Below are positions 1-7,937 of a stretch of DNA of 29,000 bases, piece after piece. Below the pieces are notes generated by a model. That model was not told where the DNA came from. It ran no database searches and was given only the letters and a program-made list of their open reading frames with translations. The position numbers were made by a program, and so were the translations under genes. The stretch comes from a virus. Numbering within the stretch: position 1 is the first letter of the stretch; each line of letters opens with the position of its first letter. Where the stretch lies: positions 1-29,000 of IMG/VR virus record IMGVR_UViG_3300034374_007549; one strand, 5' to 3'.

Positions 1-740
1 GGTATGACCCTGTTAAAGGTGTTAAATTAACTGAAGCTAAAACAAGAAGAACTTATTTAGCTGAAGCAGACCCTGAAGAAGGTGGTGAAGAAGAAACTAC
101 TGATGAGGAGGGTGAAGAAGAAAACTCTGATTTTGATTTTGCCGCAGAAACACCGGCAGCTGACGAAGAAGGTGGTGAAGAAGGGAATGATGAATTTGAT
201 TTTGGTGATGAAGGTTCACCTGAAGACGAGTCAACTGAAGAAGGTGGTGAAGAAACTGAAGATGAGTTTGGTACTGCTGATGAATTTAGTGCAGCTGACG
301 ATTTGGAATCAGAAGATGAGGAGGTTGAAGAAATTGATGTGACTTCTATTGTAAAAGGTTCAGATGAAGCAAAAGAAATGGCACAACAAGCTGTAACAGT
401 TGGTCAGGAAAATAGTTCTTATTTAAAATCATTAACAGATAAATTATCTAATTTAGAAACACAATTATCTAAAATGGATACAATAGCATCAAAAATTGGT
501 AAATTAGAACAAGATATTAAAACACCTGAAGAAAAATTAGAATTACGTTCATTAGATTCATACCCATTTAACGTTAAGTTATCCGATTATTGGGAAGATA
601 AAGCATCTAACGATTCAAGGTATAAAATTACAACTGGTGATGAAAACGGAGTTGAAAAAGATTTTACATTAAGACCTGAAGACGTTGAGGACGACTATAA
701 TGAAGAAACCATTAAAAGTTCATTCAACCCAAACAACTAA
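1..740 (+). CDS. Acidic repeat protein, 5'-truncated (function unknown)
   Basis: The reading frame is open from the window edge (first full codon at 3) to TAA at 738-740, so this is the last ~245 residues of a longer protein. The ATG at 303 is internal. The first ~110 visible residues are extremely Glu/Asp-rich, with three copies of an EEGGEE unit and short aromatic DFDF/EFDF spacers. A probable coiled coil follows at about fragment residues 138-174 (heptad-like Leu/Ile/Met spacing). The tail contains a compact LRSLDSYPFNVKLSDYW stretch that looks like a folded or interaction motif. I do not recognise the family. An acidic coiled-coil protein next to T4-like genes could be a scaffold, head-core or DNA-mimicking protein, but nothing here decides this. 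It is separated from the SSB operon by a terminator and promoter, so it ends an upstream transcription unit. Confidence 0.85.
   Translation, partial: YDPVKGVKLTEAKTRRTYLAEADPEEGGEEETTDEEGEEENSDFDFAAETPAADEEGGEEGNDEFDFGDEGSPEDESTEEGGEETEDEFGTADEFSAADDLESEDEEVEEIDVTSIVKGSDEAKEMAQQAVTVGQENSSYLKSLTDKLSNLETQLSKMDTIASKIGKLEQDIKTPEEKLELRSLDSYPFNVKLSDYWEDKASNDSRYKITTGDENGVEKDFTLRPEDVEDDYNEETIKSSFNPNN
75..254 (+). repeat. Imperfect in-frame repeats encoding EEGGEE units
   Basis: The 18-base word gaagaaggtggtgaagaa occurs identically at 75-92, 165-182 and 237-254, spaced 90 and 72 bases apart (multiples of three). It encodes E-E-G-G-E-E within the acidic protein. The intervening segments are related (FDF/FGDE-type), suggesting expansion of a longer unit by recombination or slippage. 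Confidence 0.8.
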
Positions 741-782
741 TATCATAATTTAATCACTCATATAAGAGTATTATATGACCGA

Positions 783-813
783 CCCAGAAAGAAATTTCTG
801 GGTTTCTTTTTTT
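783..813 (+). terminator. Rho-independent terminator after the acidic protein gene
   Basis: A perfect 8-bp stem (cccagaaa 783-790, tttctggg 795-802) with a GAAA tetraloop is followed by a T-rich tract (tttcttttttt, 803-813). It lies 42 bases after the stop codon and before the SSB promoter, so it insulates the two transcription units. Confidence 0.9.
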
Positions 814-826
814 GCATAAAAAGCTA

Positions 827-855
827 TTTACAAATTTAAGTTTTGTGGTTATACT
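827..855 (+). promoter_or_regulatory. Sigma70-like promoter for the SSB/replication operon
   Basis: TTTACA (827-832) and TATACT (850-855) are separated by exactly 17 bases, 5/6 matches each to the -35 and -10 consensus. The pair lies between the terminator and the SSB start, where a promoter is expected. It resembles the host-sigma early promoters of T4-like phages more than the TTTG/TAnnTTTG pattern described for Bacteroidetes. AT-rich DNA produces such matches by chance, so this is a prediction. Confidence 0.5.
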
Positions 856-901
856 TATAGAGAATATTATATTAATTATTAACTAAAAAAAACAAAAATT
901 T

Positions 902-1795
902 ATGAGTGTACTCGATGCAATCGCGAAACAGTATGAAAACAACAAATCTGGTGGTGGTAATACTACTGGTGGTTCATACGAACAAGATTTCAGCAGATAT
1001 TTTGCTGTAAGATTAGAAGAAGGTTCTGACAACGGAGAATCAACAATTAGATTGATGCCACCTAAAAAAGGTGTTCACCCTGTTATTAAAGAAGGTGAAA
1101 CTCCTTTTGATGAAGGTCATTGGCATTCTGTTAAAGTAGGTGGTAAATGGAGAAAAATCTACTGTAGAAAAAAGAATGATGGTGAAGATTGTCCGTTATG
1201 TGAAGTTTCTGATGAATTATTTAAGTCATGGAAGGAGACTGGTAATAAAACAGATAAAGAATTAGCCACACAATATTCAGCTAAAAAGTTTTATTTAGCA
1301 AGAATCATTGATAGAGCTAATGAATCTGATGGGGTTAAGTTTTGGAGATTTTCACACAACTACAAAGGTGAAGGAGCTTTAGACAAAATTATTCCTTTAT
1401 TCACAAAAAGAGGTGATATCACAGACCCAAGAGAAGGTAGAGACATCACATTAATCATTGGTCGTGACAATAAAGGTTACACAAAAATCACATCAATTAT
1501 GGCAGAAGATACTGGTGTTTTAACTGACCCAAAATCTGAAAACGCTAAAAATTGGATGGGTGATGATGTAACTTGGAAGGATGTTTATAGAGCACAACCA
1601 TTGGATTACGTTCAATTAATTGCTGATGGTGAAACACCTCAATGGGACAAAAATTTAGAAAAGTTTGTGGCTAAAGGTGATGATTCAGATACAGAAACAT
1701 CTTTTAAAACAACAACAGTTTCTACACCTAAAAAAGAAACAGTAAGTGTAGAAAACACAACTACTGAAAATTACGAAAACGAAGAACCGTTCTAA
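902..1795 (+). CDS. 32: T4 gp32-like single-stranded DNA-binding protein
   Basis: 297 aa (T4 gp32 is 301). The protein coats single-stranded DNA during replication, recombination and repair, and in T4 it contacts the helicase loader, polymerase and UvsY. A zinc site is visible: H75, C88, C97 and C100 (with CPLC at 97-100). The spacing is close to T4 gp32's H64, C77, C87, C90. The N-terminal ~25 residues are basic/Gly-rich and flexible. The OB-fold core (about 30-240) has many aromatic and basic residues. The C-terminal tail is Ser/Thr/Glu-rich and ends NEEPF, recalling the acidic tip of bacterial SSB (DDDIPF), a protein-docking element. The leader is A-rich with no Shine-Dalgarno sequence. 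It is first in the replication operon, 14 bases before uvsX. Confidence 0.92.
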   Translation: MSVLDAIAKQYENNKSGGGNTTGGSYEQDFSRYFAVRLEEGSDNGESTIRLMPPKKGVHPVIKEGETPFDEGHWHSVKVGGKWRKIYCRKKNDGEDCPLCEVSDELFKSWKETGNKTDKELATQYSAKKFYLARIIDRANESDGVKFWRFSHNYKGEGALDKIIPLFTKRGDITDPREGRDITLIIGRDNKGYTKITSIMAEDTGVLTDPKSENAKNWMGDDVTWKDVYRAQPLDYVQLIADGETPQWDKNLEKFVAKGDDSDTETSFKTTTVSTPKKETVSVENTTTENYENEEPF

Positions 1796-1809
1796 AAAAA
1801 AAATAAAAC

Positions 1810-2853
1810 ATGGCTAAAACAAGTATTAAGAAAAAATCATTTTCTTTGGATTCTGTTAAAGACAGATTTTCATCGAAAACAAAATACAAACCCGATAGAT
1901 TTATTGATTTGGGTGAAGTATTTCAAAAAGCAACAGGTGTACCTGGACCAGCAATTGGTCATCTTAATGTTTTTTTAGGTCATTCTGACACTGGTAAAAC
2001 AACGGCTTTAATTAAATCGGCTATTTGGTGTCAGAAAAACGGAATTTTACCTGTATTCATTATTACAGAGAAGAAATGGAATTTTTCTCACGCAAAAATG
2101 ATGGGGTTTGAATGTGAAGAAGAATCTCCTGGCGATTGGTCAGGATTCTTCTTATTCCGTGATGACTTTGATTACATTGAACAGATTACAGATTATATGA
2201 ACGAAGTTTTAGATTCACAAGAAAAAGAAAATTGGCAACACGAAGACGGGACACCAATGGATATTTGTTTCTTGTGGGATTCAGTAGGTTCTATTCCTTG
2301 TAAGATGACTTTTGAAGGTAAGGGTGGTAAGATGCATAACGCATCAGTATTAGCAGATAAGATTGGTATGGGACTTAACGGTAGAATCACAGGTTCAAGA
2401 AAAGAAACTTGTACACATACAAACACAATTGTATTTGTTAATCAACCTTGGGTAGAATTACCAGATAACCCTTTTGGACAACCAAAAATTAAAATGAAGG
2501 GTGGTGAAGCTATTTATTTGAACAGTACCTTAATCTTTTTATTCGGTAACCAAAAGAATGCTGGAACAAACAAATTAAAGGCTACTAAAAATAGTAGGAG
2601 TATTAATTACGCCACTAGAAGTAAAATATCTATTTTGAAAAACCACGTTAACGGAATTGGATATCAAGACGGTAAAGTTATTGTAACACCACATGATTTC
2701 ATAGAAGATACAAAAGTGGCAGAAGAGAATTATAAAAAAGAATATGCTGATTATTGGATTAATATGTTTATTAAGAGTGGTTTAGGTGAACTTGATGAAA
2801 CTGACGTTAATTTTGATATTGAAGAAACAGACGATATTGAAGGTTTGGCTTAA
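1810..2853 (+). CDS. uvsX: UvsX-like RecA-family recombinase
   Basis: 347 aa. A RecA/Rad51-family ATPase that forms filaments on single-stranded DNA and drives strand invasion for recombination-dependent replication, working with the gp32-like SSB encoded just upstream. Walker A is GHSDTGKT at residues 57-64. Walker B is ICFLWD at about 152-157 (DSVGS follows). A VNQPW segment at about 210-214 fits the L1/motif 3 region following the ATPase core. The 'DSVGS' and 'GNQ' motifs fit the UvsX rather than the bacterial RecA branch. It is somewhat shorter than T4 UvsX (391 aa), mostly at the C-terminus, which ends in an acidic tail (DIEETDDIEG). The start is preceded by an A-rich leader. Confidence 0.92.
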   Translation: MAKTSIKKKSFSLDSVKDRFSSKTKYKPDRFIDLGEVFQKATGVPGPAIGHLNVFLGHSDTGKTTALIKSAIWCQKNGILPVFIITEKKWNFSHAKMMGFECEEESPGDWSGFFLFRDDFDYIEQITDYMNEVLDSQEKENWQHEDGTPMDICFLWDSVGSIPCKMTFEGKGGKMHNASVLADKIGMGLNGRITGSRKETCTHTNTIVFVNQPWVELPDNPFGQPKIKMKGGEAIYLNSTLIFLFGNQKNAGTNKLKATKNSRSINYATRSKISILKNHVNGIGYQDGKVIVTPHDFIEDTKVAEENYKKEYADYWINMFIKSGLGELDETDVNFDIEETDDIEGLA

Positions 2854-2864
2854 AACAATAAATT

Positions 2865-3107
2865 ATGAAATTAGATTATAATAAATTAGTGGAAATTAAT
2901 AAATATTCTTGTGTAGATAATTATGGAACATTAAATTGTTTTTGGATTATACAAGATTCCATTGAAAAGTTTATGAGGGGTGATGAATTAACCCCTCAAC
3001 AAACTCAATTATTAATAGAATTAGAAGTTCTAAAATTAGAAGAAGAAGATAGAAGAGTAGTTAAATCCTTTAATTTTACTGAAGATGGGTCTAAAAACAC
3101 CAACTAA
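2865..3107 (+). CDS. Small protein of unknown function (80 aa)
   Basis: 80 aa, not recognised. The N-terminal half has Cys and aromatic residues (YSCVDNYGTLNCFW), and the C-terminal half is a predicted charged helix (LIELEVLKLEEEDRR). It starts 11 bases after uvsX with an A-rich leader and its last 23 bases overlap the start of the next gene, so it is very probably translated as part of the operon. In T4, small recombination mediators such as UvsY act with UvsX and gp32. Position alone would allow that kind of role, but I see no sequence evidence for it. Confidence 0.7.
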   Translation: MKLDYNKLVEINKYSCVDNYGTLNCFWIIQDSIEKFMRGDELTPQQTQLLIELEVLKLEEEDRRVVKSFNFTEDGSKNTN

Positions 3108-4107
3108 AAGTAGAAAAAGAACAAAAACACTAATTGTTGATGGTAACGTTCTTATGAAACGTTCTTATAATGGGGCTAAGAACGTTTACCATAAAGACAA
3201 ACATATTGGTGGTATATTTGCCTTTTACAGTACCTTACGTAAACTAATCGTAGAACATAAGATAGATAAAGTTGTTATCACTTGGGATGGTGAACGTAGT
3301 GGTACTTTGCGTTTAGATTACTATCCCGAATATAAGGGAAACAGACCTAGATATTTCGACCAAGAGTATGAAATCCAAAAACTTAGAGTAAAACAATACG
3401 CTGAAGATTTATTTATAAGGCAGTATGAACATGAAGATGTTGAATCAGATGATTTAATAGCTTTCTATTGCCAAAATAAAAATAAATTAGAAGACGTAAT
3501 GATTTATACTAATGATAGGGATATGTGCCAATTAATTAATGAAGAAGTAACTATATTTTTAGCTGATAAAAAAATGGAAGTTGGTATCGGTAATTATGGT
3601 TGGTTTTTTGAACACAATTATCAAAACGCTGGATTAATAAAAATCATACAAGGTTGTTCTTCAGATAATATTAAAGGCATTGATGGTGTAACAGAAAACA
3701 CACTATTAACTTATTTCCCACAATTAAAAGAACGTAAAGTAACCTTAGATGAGATATTTGAGGAATCTAAGAACATCCAAGAAGGTAGAGAAGGTAAACC
3801 TTTAAAAATTATTGATAACATCTTAAATGGTGTATCAAAAGGTGTTCATAGAGGACCATTTTATGAAATAAATCAAAAAATAATTGATTTAAATCAGCCT
3901 TTATTAACAGAAGAGGCTGGAGAATCTGTAAAAAATTTAGTAGATTTACCATTAGACCCTGAAGGTAGAGAATATAAAAATGTTTTAAAAATGATGATTG
4001 AAGACGGAGTTATATACGCAATACCTGGTGGTGAAAATGGATATGTAAATTTTATGGAACCATTTATTAAATTAATAAAAAAAGAAAAGTTAAATTTTAA
4101 AAAGTAA
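3085..4107 (+). CDS. rnh: T4 RNase H-like 5'-3' exonuclease (FEN family)
   Basis: 340 aa. A structure-specific 5' nuclease that removes RNA primers and flaps from lagging-strand fragments. The acidic metal-binding residues of the FEN/T4 RNase H family are in order: D19 (LIVDGN), D68 (ITWDGERSG), E120/D122/D123 (VESDD), D144/D146 (YTNDRD), and the helix-hairpin-helix region GCSSDNIKGIDGV at about 190-202 with D194 and D200. The basic arch region with YYPEYKGNR (79-87) is typical. T4 RNase H is 305 aa, so this version has a slightly longer C-terminus. The start at 3085 overlaps the preceding gene by 23 bases. There is no other ATG before the first catalytic motif, which supports it. Confidence 0.9.
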   Translation: MGLKTPTKSRKRTKTLIVDGNVLMKRSYNGAKNVYHKDKHIGGIFAFYSTLRKLIVEHKIDKVVITWDGERSGTLRLDYYPEYKGNRPRYFDQEYEIQKLRVKQYAEDLFIRQYEHEDVESDDLIAFYCQNKNKLEDVMIYTNDRDMCQLINEEVTIFLADKKMEVGIGNYGWFFEHNYQNAGLIKIIQGCSSDNIKGIDGVTENTLLTYFPQLKERKVTLDEIFEESKNIQEGREGKPLKIIDNILNGVSKGVHRGPFYEINQKIIDLNQPLLTEEAGESVKNLVDLPLDPEGREYKNVLKMMIEDGVIYAIPGGENGYVNFMEPFIKLIKKEKLNFKK

Positions 4108-4114
4108 AAAAAAG

Positions 4115-4552
4115 ATGAAAAAGTTCGAGTTTATTTTGTACATTAATGAAAACATTGTGTGTCAAAGGTATTTCACAGTTAGAGGTTTTAATTCAGAATC
4201 ATTAAAATCTATTGAAGCAAAAGAGTGTGTAGAAAACTGTGTATCCATAATCCAAAGAGATTTAAAATCTAAAACAATGGATTATTTAGAAAAAAATTAT
4301 AATCCTTGGTCTGAACAAAAACCCGAAGATGTTGTTGTTGAAGATATTTTTGAAAATGAGGATGTTTTTGATTTCGAAATTAAAACTGACGAGAAAACTA
4401 TTATGAAAAAACGCTTTACTGGTAATGTTTATCCACAAAGAGTAAGATATTCAGTTGATATTAGAAAATTAATCCCTTCTTTAATAAAGGAAATACAAGA
4501 AACATTTTCAGCAGAAAATTTTTGTGTGGAATATAGTGGAATATCATTGTAA
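4115..4552 (+). CDS. Unknown protein in the replication operon (145 aa)
   Basis: 145 aa, not recognised. It begins with a beta-like segment (FEFILYINENIVCQRYF), has a central acidic patch (DVVVEDIFENEDVFDFE) and a C-terminal helix (LIPSLIKEIQETF). There is no signal peptide, membrane segment or metal motif. It sits 7 bases after the exonuclease gene with an A-rich leader and 18 bases before the helicase gene. That is where T4-like genomes can carry helicase loader or primase-associated functions. Whether it is such a factor cannot be judged from the sequence. Confidence 0.75.
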   Translation: MKKFEFILYINENIVCQRYFTVRGFNSESLKSIEAKECVENCVSIIQRDLKSKTMDYLEKNYNPWSEQKPEDVVVEDIFENEDVFDFEIKTDEKTIMKKRFTGNVYPQRVRYSVDIRKLIPSLIKEIQETFSAENFCVEYSGISL

Positions 4553-4570
4553 ATAGTTATTTATTATTAA

Positions 4571-5968
4571 ATGTTGGGTATGAGTAAAGAGTTAACGTTA
4601 GGTTATTTAGGATATAAGTTTCAAACAGAATTGATCAATCAAATTCTTCACCCGGCTAATAAAAAATTTGCTGATAGAATCATTGATATTGTACACACAA
4701 ATTATTTTGACAACGAATATTTTAGGCTTATTATAGCTACAATAAAAGATTATTACGAACAATTTGAAAAGATTCCGGCTTGGGATACTTTAGAAACTAT
4801 ACTAAAAGTTGAGATTAAAGAAAAAATAACACAAGAGTATGTTTTTGAAATAACTAAAGAAATCAGAGATTTGGATGTAGAAGATTGGGAGTATGTACAA
4901 AGAGAAGCTTTAAATTTTTGTAGACAACAAGAACTAAAAAAAGCGAATGACAAAATATCCAAAATTATTGACCAAGGACAATTTGGTAGATATGAGGAAT
5001 GTGCTGAAATAATGAAAGAAGCTTTAGCCGTTGGTTCTGAAAAGGATGACGGCACTTCTATCACTGAAGGATGGGACACAGTTTTAGAAGAAGATTTTAG
5101 ACACCCAGTTCCTACGGGAATAAGTGGTATAGATAATTTAACCGATGGGGGTCTATCAAGAGGTGAGTTAGGTGTTGTATTGGCACCATATGGTGTTGGT
5201 AAAACTACAATACTAACAAAAATAGCGAATACAGCCTATAATGTTGGTGTGAATGTTTTACAAATTGTTTTTGAGGATAAAGAAGATGTGATTAAAAGAA
5301 AACATGCGGCATGTTGGAGTGGTATAGAATTAAACCAATTGTCGGAGGATAAAGAAACTATTTTAAAAGTTATCAAAGATAGAACACAAGGTAAAGAGAA
5401 TGATTTAATAATCAGGAAGTTTCCGTCTGAGGGTATAACTGTTAATCACATAAAATCCTATATAAGACATCTAATATCAATAGGTTTTAAACCTGATTTG
5501 GTTGTTTTGGATTATATCGATTGTTTGGAATCAACAAGAAAATATAATGATGAATGGTCAGGTGAGGGTAATGTAATGAGAGGTTTTGAATCTATGTTAG
5601 CTGAGTACAATATTGTAGGTTGGACTGCAGTACAAGGTAATAGGAGTTCAGTATCGGCTGAAGTCGTAACAGGAGACCAAATGGGTGGTTCAATTAAAAA
5701 GGCACAAATAGGTCACTTTATTATGTCTGTAGCTAGAACATTACCACAAAAAGAAAGTAATAGAGCTACGATAGCTGTTTTAAAATCTAGGTTTGGTAAA
5801 GATGGTGTTATATTTGAAGATTGTACTTTTGATAATGGTAGGGTTTACATTGACACAGAAACATCTGATACTTTTTTAGGTTATGAGAAAAAAGTAGAAG
5901 TTAGAAAAGAAGAAAATGCTAGAGAAAGATTAAAAATGGTTAAATTAAGAAAAGAAGCAAACAATTAA
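4571..5968 (+). CDS. 41: gp41/DnaB-like replicative DNA helicase
   Basis: 465 aa (T4 gp41 is 475). A hexameric 5'-3' helicase that unwinds the fork. An all-helical N-terminal domain (about 1-150) is followed by a RecA-like ATPase domain. Walker A is APYGVGKT at about 205-212, with Ala in the first position instead of the usual Gly, as I recall for T4 gp41. Walker B is LVVLDYID at about 310-317. A conserved VQGNRSS segment follows in the motif H4 region (DNA loop and arginine-finger side), then MGGSIKKAQ, typical of DnaB-family helicases (the 'D..GS..I...AD' position). The C-terminus is strongly basic. An alternative ATG at 4580 (MSKELTLG) is possible. Confidence 0.9.
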   Translation: MLGMSKELTLGYLGYKFQTELINQILHPANKKFADRIIDIVHTNYFDNEYFRLIIATIKDYYEQFEKIPAWDTLETILKVEIKEKITQEYVFEITKEIRDLDVEDWEYVQREALNFCRQQELKKANDKISKIIDQGQFGRYEECAEIMKEALAVGSEKDDGTSITEGWDTVLEEDFRHPVPTGISGIDNLTDGGLSRGELGVVLAPYGVGKTTILTKIANTAYNVGVNVLQIVFEDKEDVIKRKHAACWSGIELNQLSEDKETILKVIKDRTQGKENDLIIRKFPSEGITVNHIKSYIRHLISIGFKPDLVVLDYIDCLESTRKYNDEWSGEGNVMRGFESMLAEYNIVGWTAVQGNRSSVSAEVVTGDQMGGSIKKAQIGHFIMSVARTLPQKESNRATIAVLKSRFGKDGVIFEDCTFDNGRVYIDTETSDTFLGYEKKVEVRKEENARERLKMVKLRKEANN

Positions 5969-5996
5969 ATAACAAAATAAAAAACAAAAAAAAAAT

Positions 5997-7877
5997 ATGG
6001 AATTATCTAATAAAATTTTATCCGAAATTACTGTTTACATGAAATACGCTAAGTATATTCCTGAACTACAAAGAAGAGAAACTTGGGAAGAGTTGGTAAC
6101 TAGGAATAAAGAAATGCACCAAAGAAAATACCCTAATTTAAAAGAGGAAATTGAAGAAGTGTATAAAAAGGTGTACAATAAAAAAGTTTTACCTTCAATG
6201 AGGTCATTACAATTTGGAGGGAAACCAATCGAAACATCACCAAATAGAGTTTATAACTGTGCTTATTTACCTATCGACCACATTGATGCTTTTGCTGAAA
6301 CAATGTTTTTATTATTAGGTGGAACTGGTGTTGGTTATTCAGTACAAAAACACCATGTAGAAAAATTACCAGAGATTCAAAAACCAAATCCAGAAAGAAC
6401 AAGAAGATATTTGATTGGAGATTCAATTGAAGGGTGGGCTGATGCTATTAAAGTATTAATGAAATCTTATTTTGGTGTTAATTCATCAACACCTATTTTT
6501 GATTATTCTGATATTAGACCAAAAGGAGCTATGTTAGTTACATCAGGAGGTAAAGCACCTGGACCACAACCATTAAAAGATTGTATCCATAATATCACAA
6601 AAGTTTTAGACGCAAAAGAAAATAGACAAAAATTAACAACATTAGAGGTTCACGATATTGTTTGTTATATTGCTGACGCTGTTTTAGCGGGTGGTATTAG
6701 AAGAGCAGCTTTAATTTCACTTTTCTCAGCTGATGACAACGATATGGTTACGTGTAAGTCGGGAGCATGGTGGGAACTTAATCCACAAAGAGGTAGAGCT
6801 AATAACTCGGCAGTTTTACTTAGAAATAAAATCACAAAAGAATTTTTCTTAGATTTATGGAAAAGAGTAGAATTATCAGGAGCTGGTGAACCTGGAATTT
6901 ATTTCTCTTACGATAAAGATTGGGGAACTAACCCTTGTTGTGAAATTGCACTTCGTCCTTTTCAGTTTTGTAACTTATGTGAGGTAAACGCTTCAGATTT
7001 AGAATCACAGGAAGATTTAAATAACAGAGTTAAGGCGGCAGCATTTATTGGGACTTTACAGGCTGGTTATACTGATTTCCACTATTTAAGAGACGTGTGG
7101 AAAAGAACAACTGAAAAAGACGCTTTAATTGGTGTATCGATGACAGGTATTGGTTCAGGGACTGTGTTAGGGTATGACATGAAAGAGGCAGCTGAGGCAG
7201 TTAAATCAGAAAACGCTAGAGTAGCAAAATTAATTGGTATTAATGAATCAGCTCGTACCACAACAGTTAAACCAGCAGGAACAACTTCATTAACATTAGG
7301 TACGTCATCAGGTATTCACGCATGGCACAATGATTATTATATCAGAAGAGTAAGAGTTGGTAAGAATGAGTCAATTTATACTTATTTATCAATCTATCAC
7401 CCTGAGTTAATTGAAGATGAGGTATTTAGACCACACGATACAGCAGTAATCTCTGTACCACAAAAAGCACCTGAAGGTTCTATTCTTAGACACGAATCTC
7501 CTTTTGAATTATTAGAGAGAATTAAAAGAGTGGCTCAAGAATGGATTAAACCTGGACATAGAACAGGACAAAATACACACAATGTATCGGCTACAGTATC
7601 ATTGAAAGAAGATGAATGGGAGTTAGCTGGTGAATGGATGTGGGACAATCGTGAATTTTATAACGGTTTATCTGTATTACCGTATAATGGGGGGACATAT
7701 CAACAGGCTCCTTTTGAGGATTGTACAGAAGAAACTTACAATAAAATGATGAAATCACTTTCTAATGTAGATTTATCTAAAATCGTTGAGTTAACCGACA
7801 ATACAGATTTAAGTGGTGAATTGGCATGTTCCGGAGGAAATTGTACTGTGGATTCTTTTGGTAAAAAAGAAGATTAA
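5997..7877 (+). CDS. nrdJ: Adenosylcobalamin-dependent (class II) ribonucleotide reductase
   Basis: 626 aa. It reduces ribonucleotides to deoxyribonucleotides using a B12-generated thiyl radical, so no oxygen and no NrdB subunit are needed. It resembles the monomeric ribonucleoside-triphosphate reductase (Lactobacillus leichmannii type). The active-site stretch NPCCEI at 312-317 supplies N312, radical cysteine C314 and E316. The reducible cysteine pair is C88 (RVYNCAYLP) and C325, exactly 11 residues after C314 as in the L. leichmannii enzyme (408/419). The C-terminal relay pair is C611-x4-C616 (CSGGNC), matching 731/736. The protein is about 110 residues shorter than the Lactobacillus enzyme (739 aa), so the insertion carrying its allosteric site may be reduced. 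Last gene of the replication operon; a terminator follows. Confidence 0.9.
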   Translation: MELSNKILSEITVYMKYAKYIPELQRRETWEELVTRNKEMHQRKYPNLKEEIEEVYKKVYNKKVLPSMRSLQFGGKPIETSPNRVYNCAYLPIDHIDAFAETMFLLLGGTGVGYSVQKHHVEKLPEIQKPNPERTRRYLIGDSIEGWADAIKVLMKSYFGVNSSTPIFDYSDIRPKGAMLVTSGGKAPGPQPLKDCIHNITKVLDAKENRQKLTTLEVHDIVCYIADAVLAGGIRRAALISLFSADDNDMVTCKSGAWWELNPQRGRANNSAVLLRNKITKEFFLDLWKRVELSGAGEPGIYFSYDKDWGTNPCCEIALRPFQFCNLCEVNASDLESQEDLNNRVKAAAFIGTLQAGYTDFHYLRDVWKRTTEKDALIGVSMTGIGSGTVLGYDMKEAAEAVKSENARVAKLIGINESARTTTVKPAGTTSLTLGTSSGIHAWHNDYYIRRVRVGKNESIYTYLSIYHPELIEDEVFRPHDTAVISVPQKAPEGSILRHESPFELLERIKRVAQEWIKPGHRTGQNTHNVSATVSLKEDEWELAGEWMWDNREFYNGLSVLPYNGGTYQQAPFEDCTEETYNKMMKSLSNVDLSKIVELTDNTDLSGELACSGGNCTVDSFGKKED

Positions 7878-7902
7878 AAAATATTTATTTAACTTCACAA
7901 AG

Positions 7903-7937
7903 TCCTCTATATATTTATATGTATAGAGGATTTTTTT
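7903..7937 (+). terminator. Terminator after nrdJ, abutting the GIY-YIG gene
   Basis: A 9-bp perfect stem (tcctctata 7903-7911, tatagagga 7922-7930) with a 10-base AT-rich loop is followed by seven T (7931-7937). The ATG of the GIY-YIG gene begins at the very next base (7938). The hairpin should end nrdJ transcription and keep translation of the endonuclease from read-through transcripts low. Confidence 0.85.

Noticed and set aside
82-342. Open frame encoding a Lys/Leu-rich 86-aa peptide
   Set aside because: It is an out-of-frame shadow of the acidic GAA/GGT repeat region. The real frame (phase 3) is open from the window edge to 740.
303-740. ATG at 303 as the start of a complete 145-aa gene
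   Set aside because: The same frame is open without a stop back to the window edge and encodes a consistent acidic protein, so this ATG is internal.
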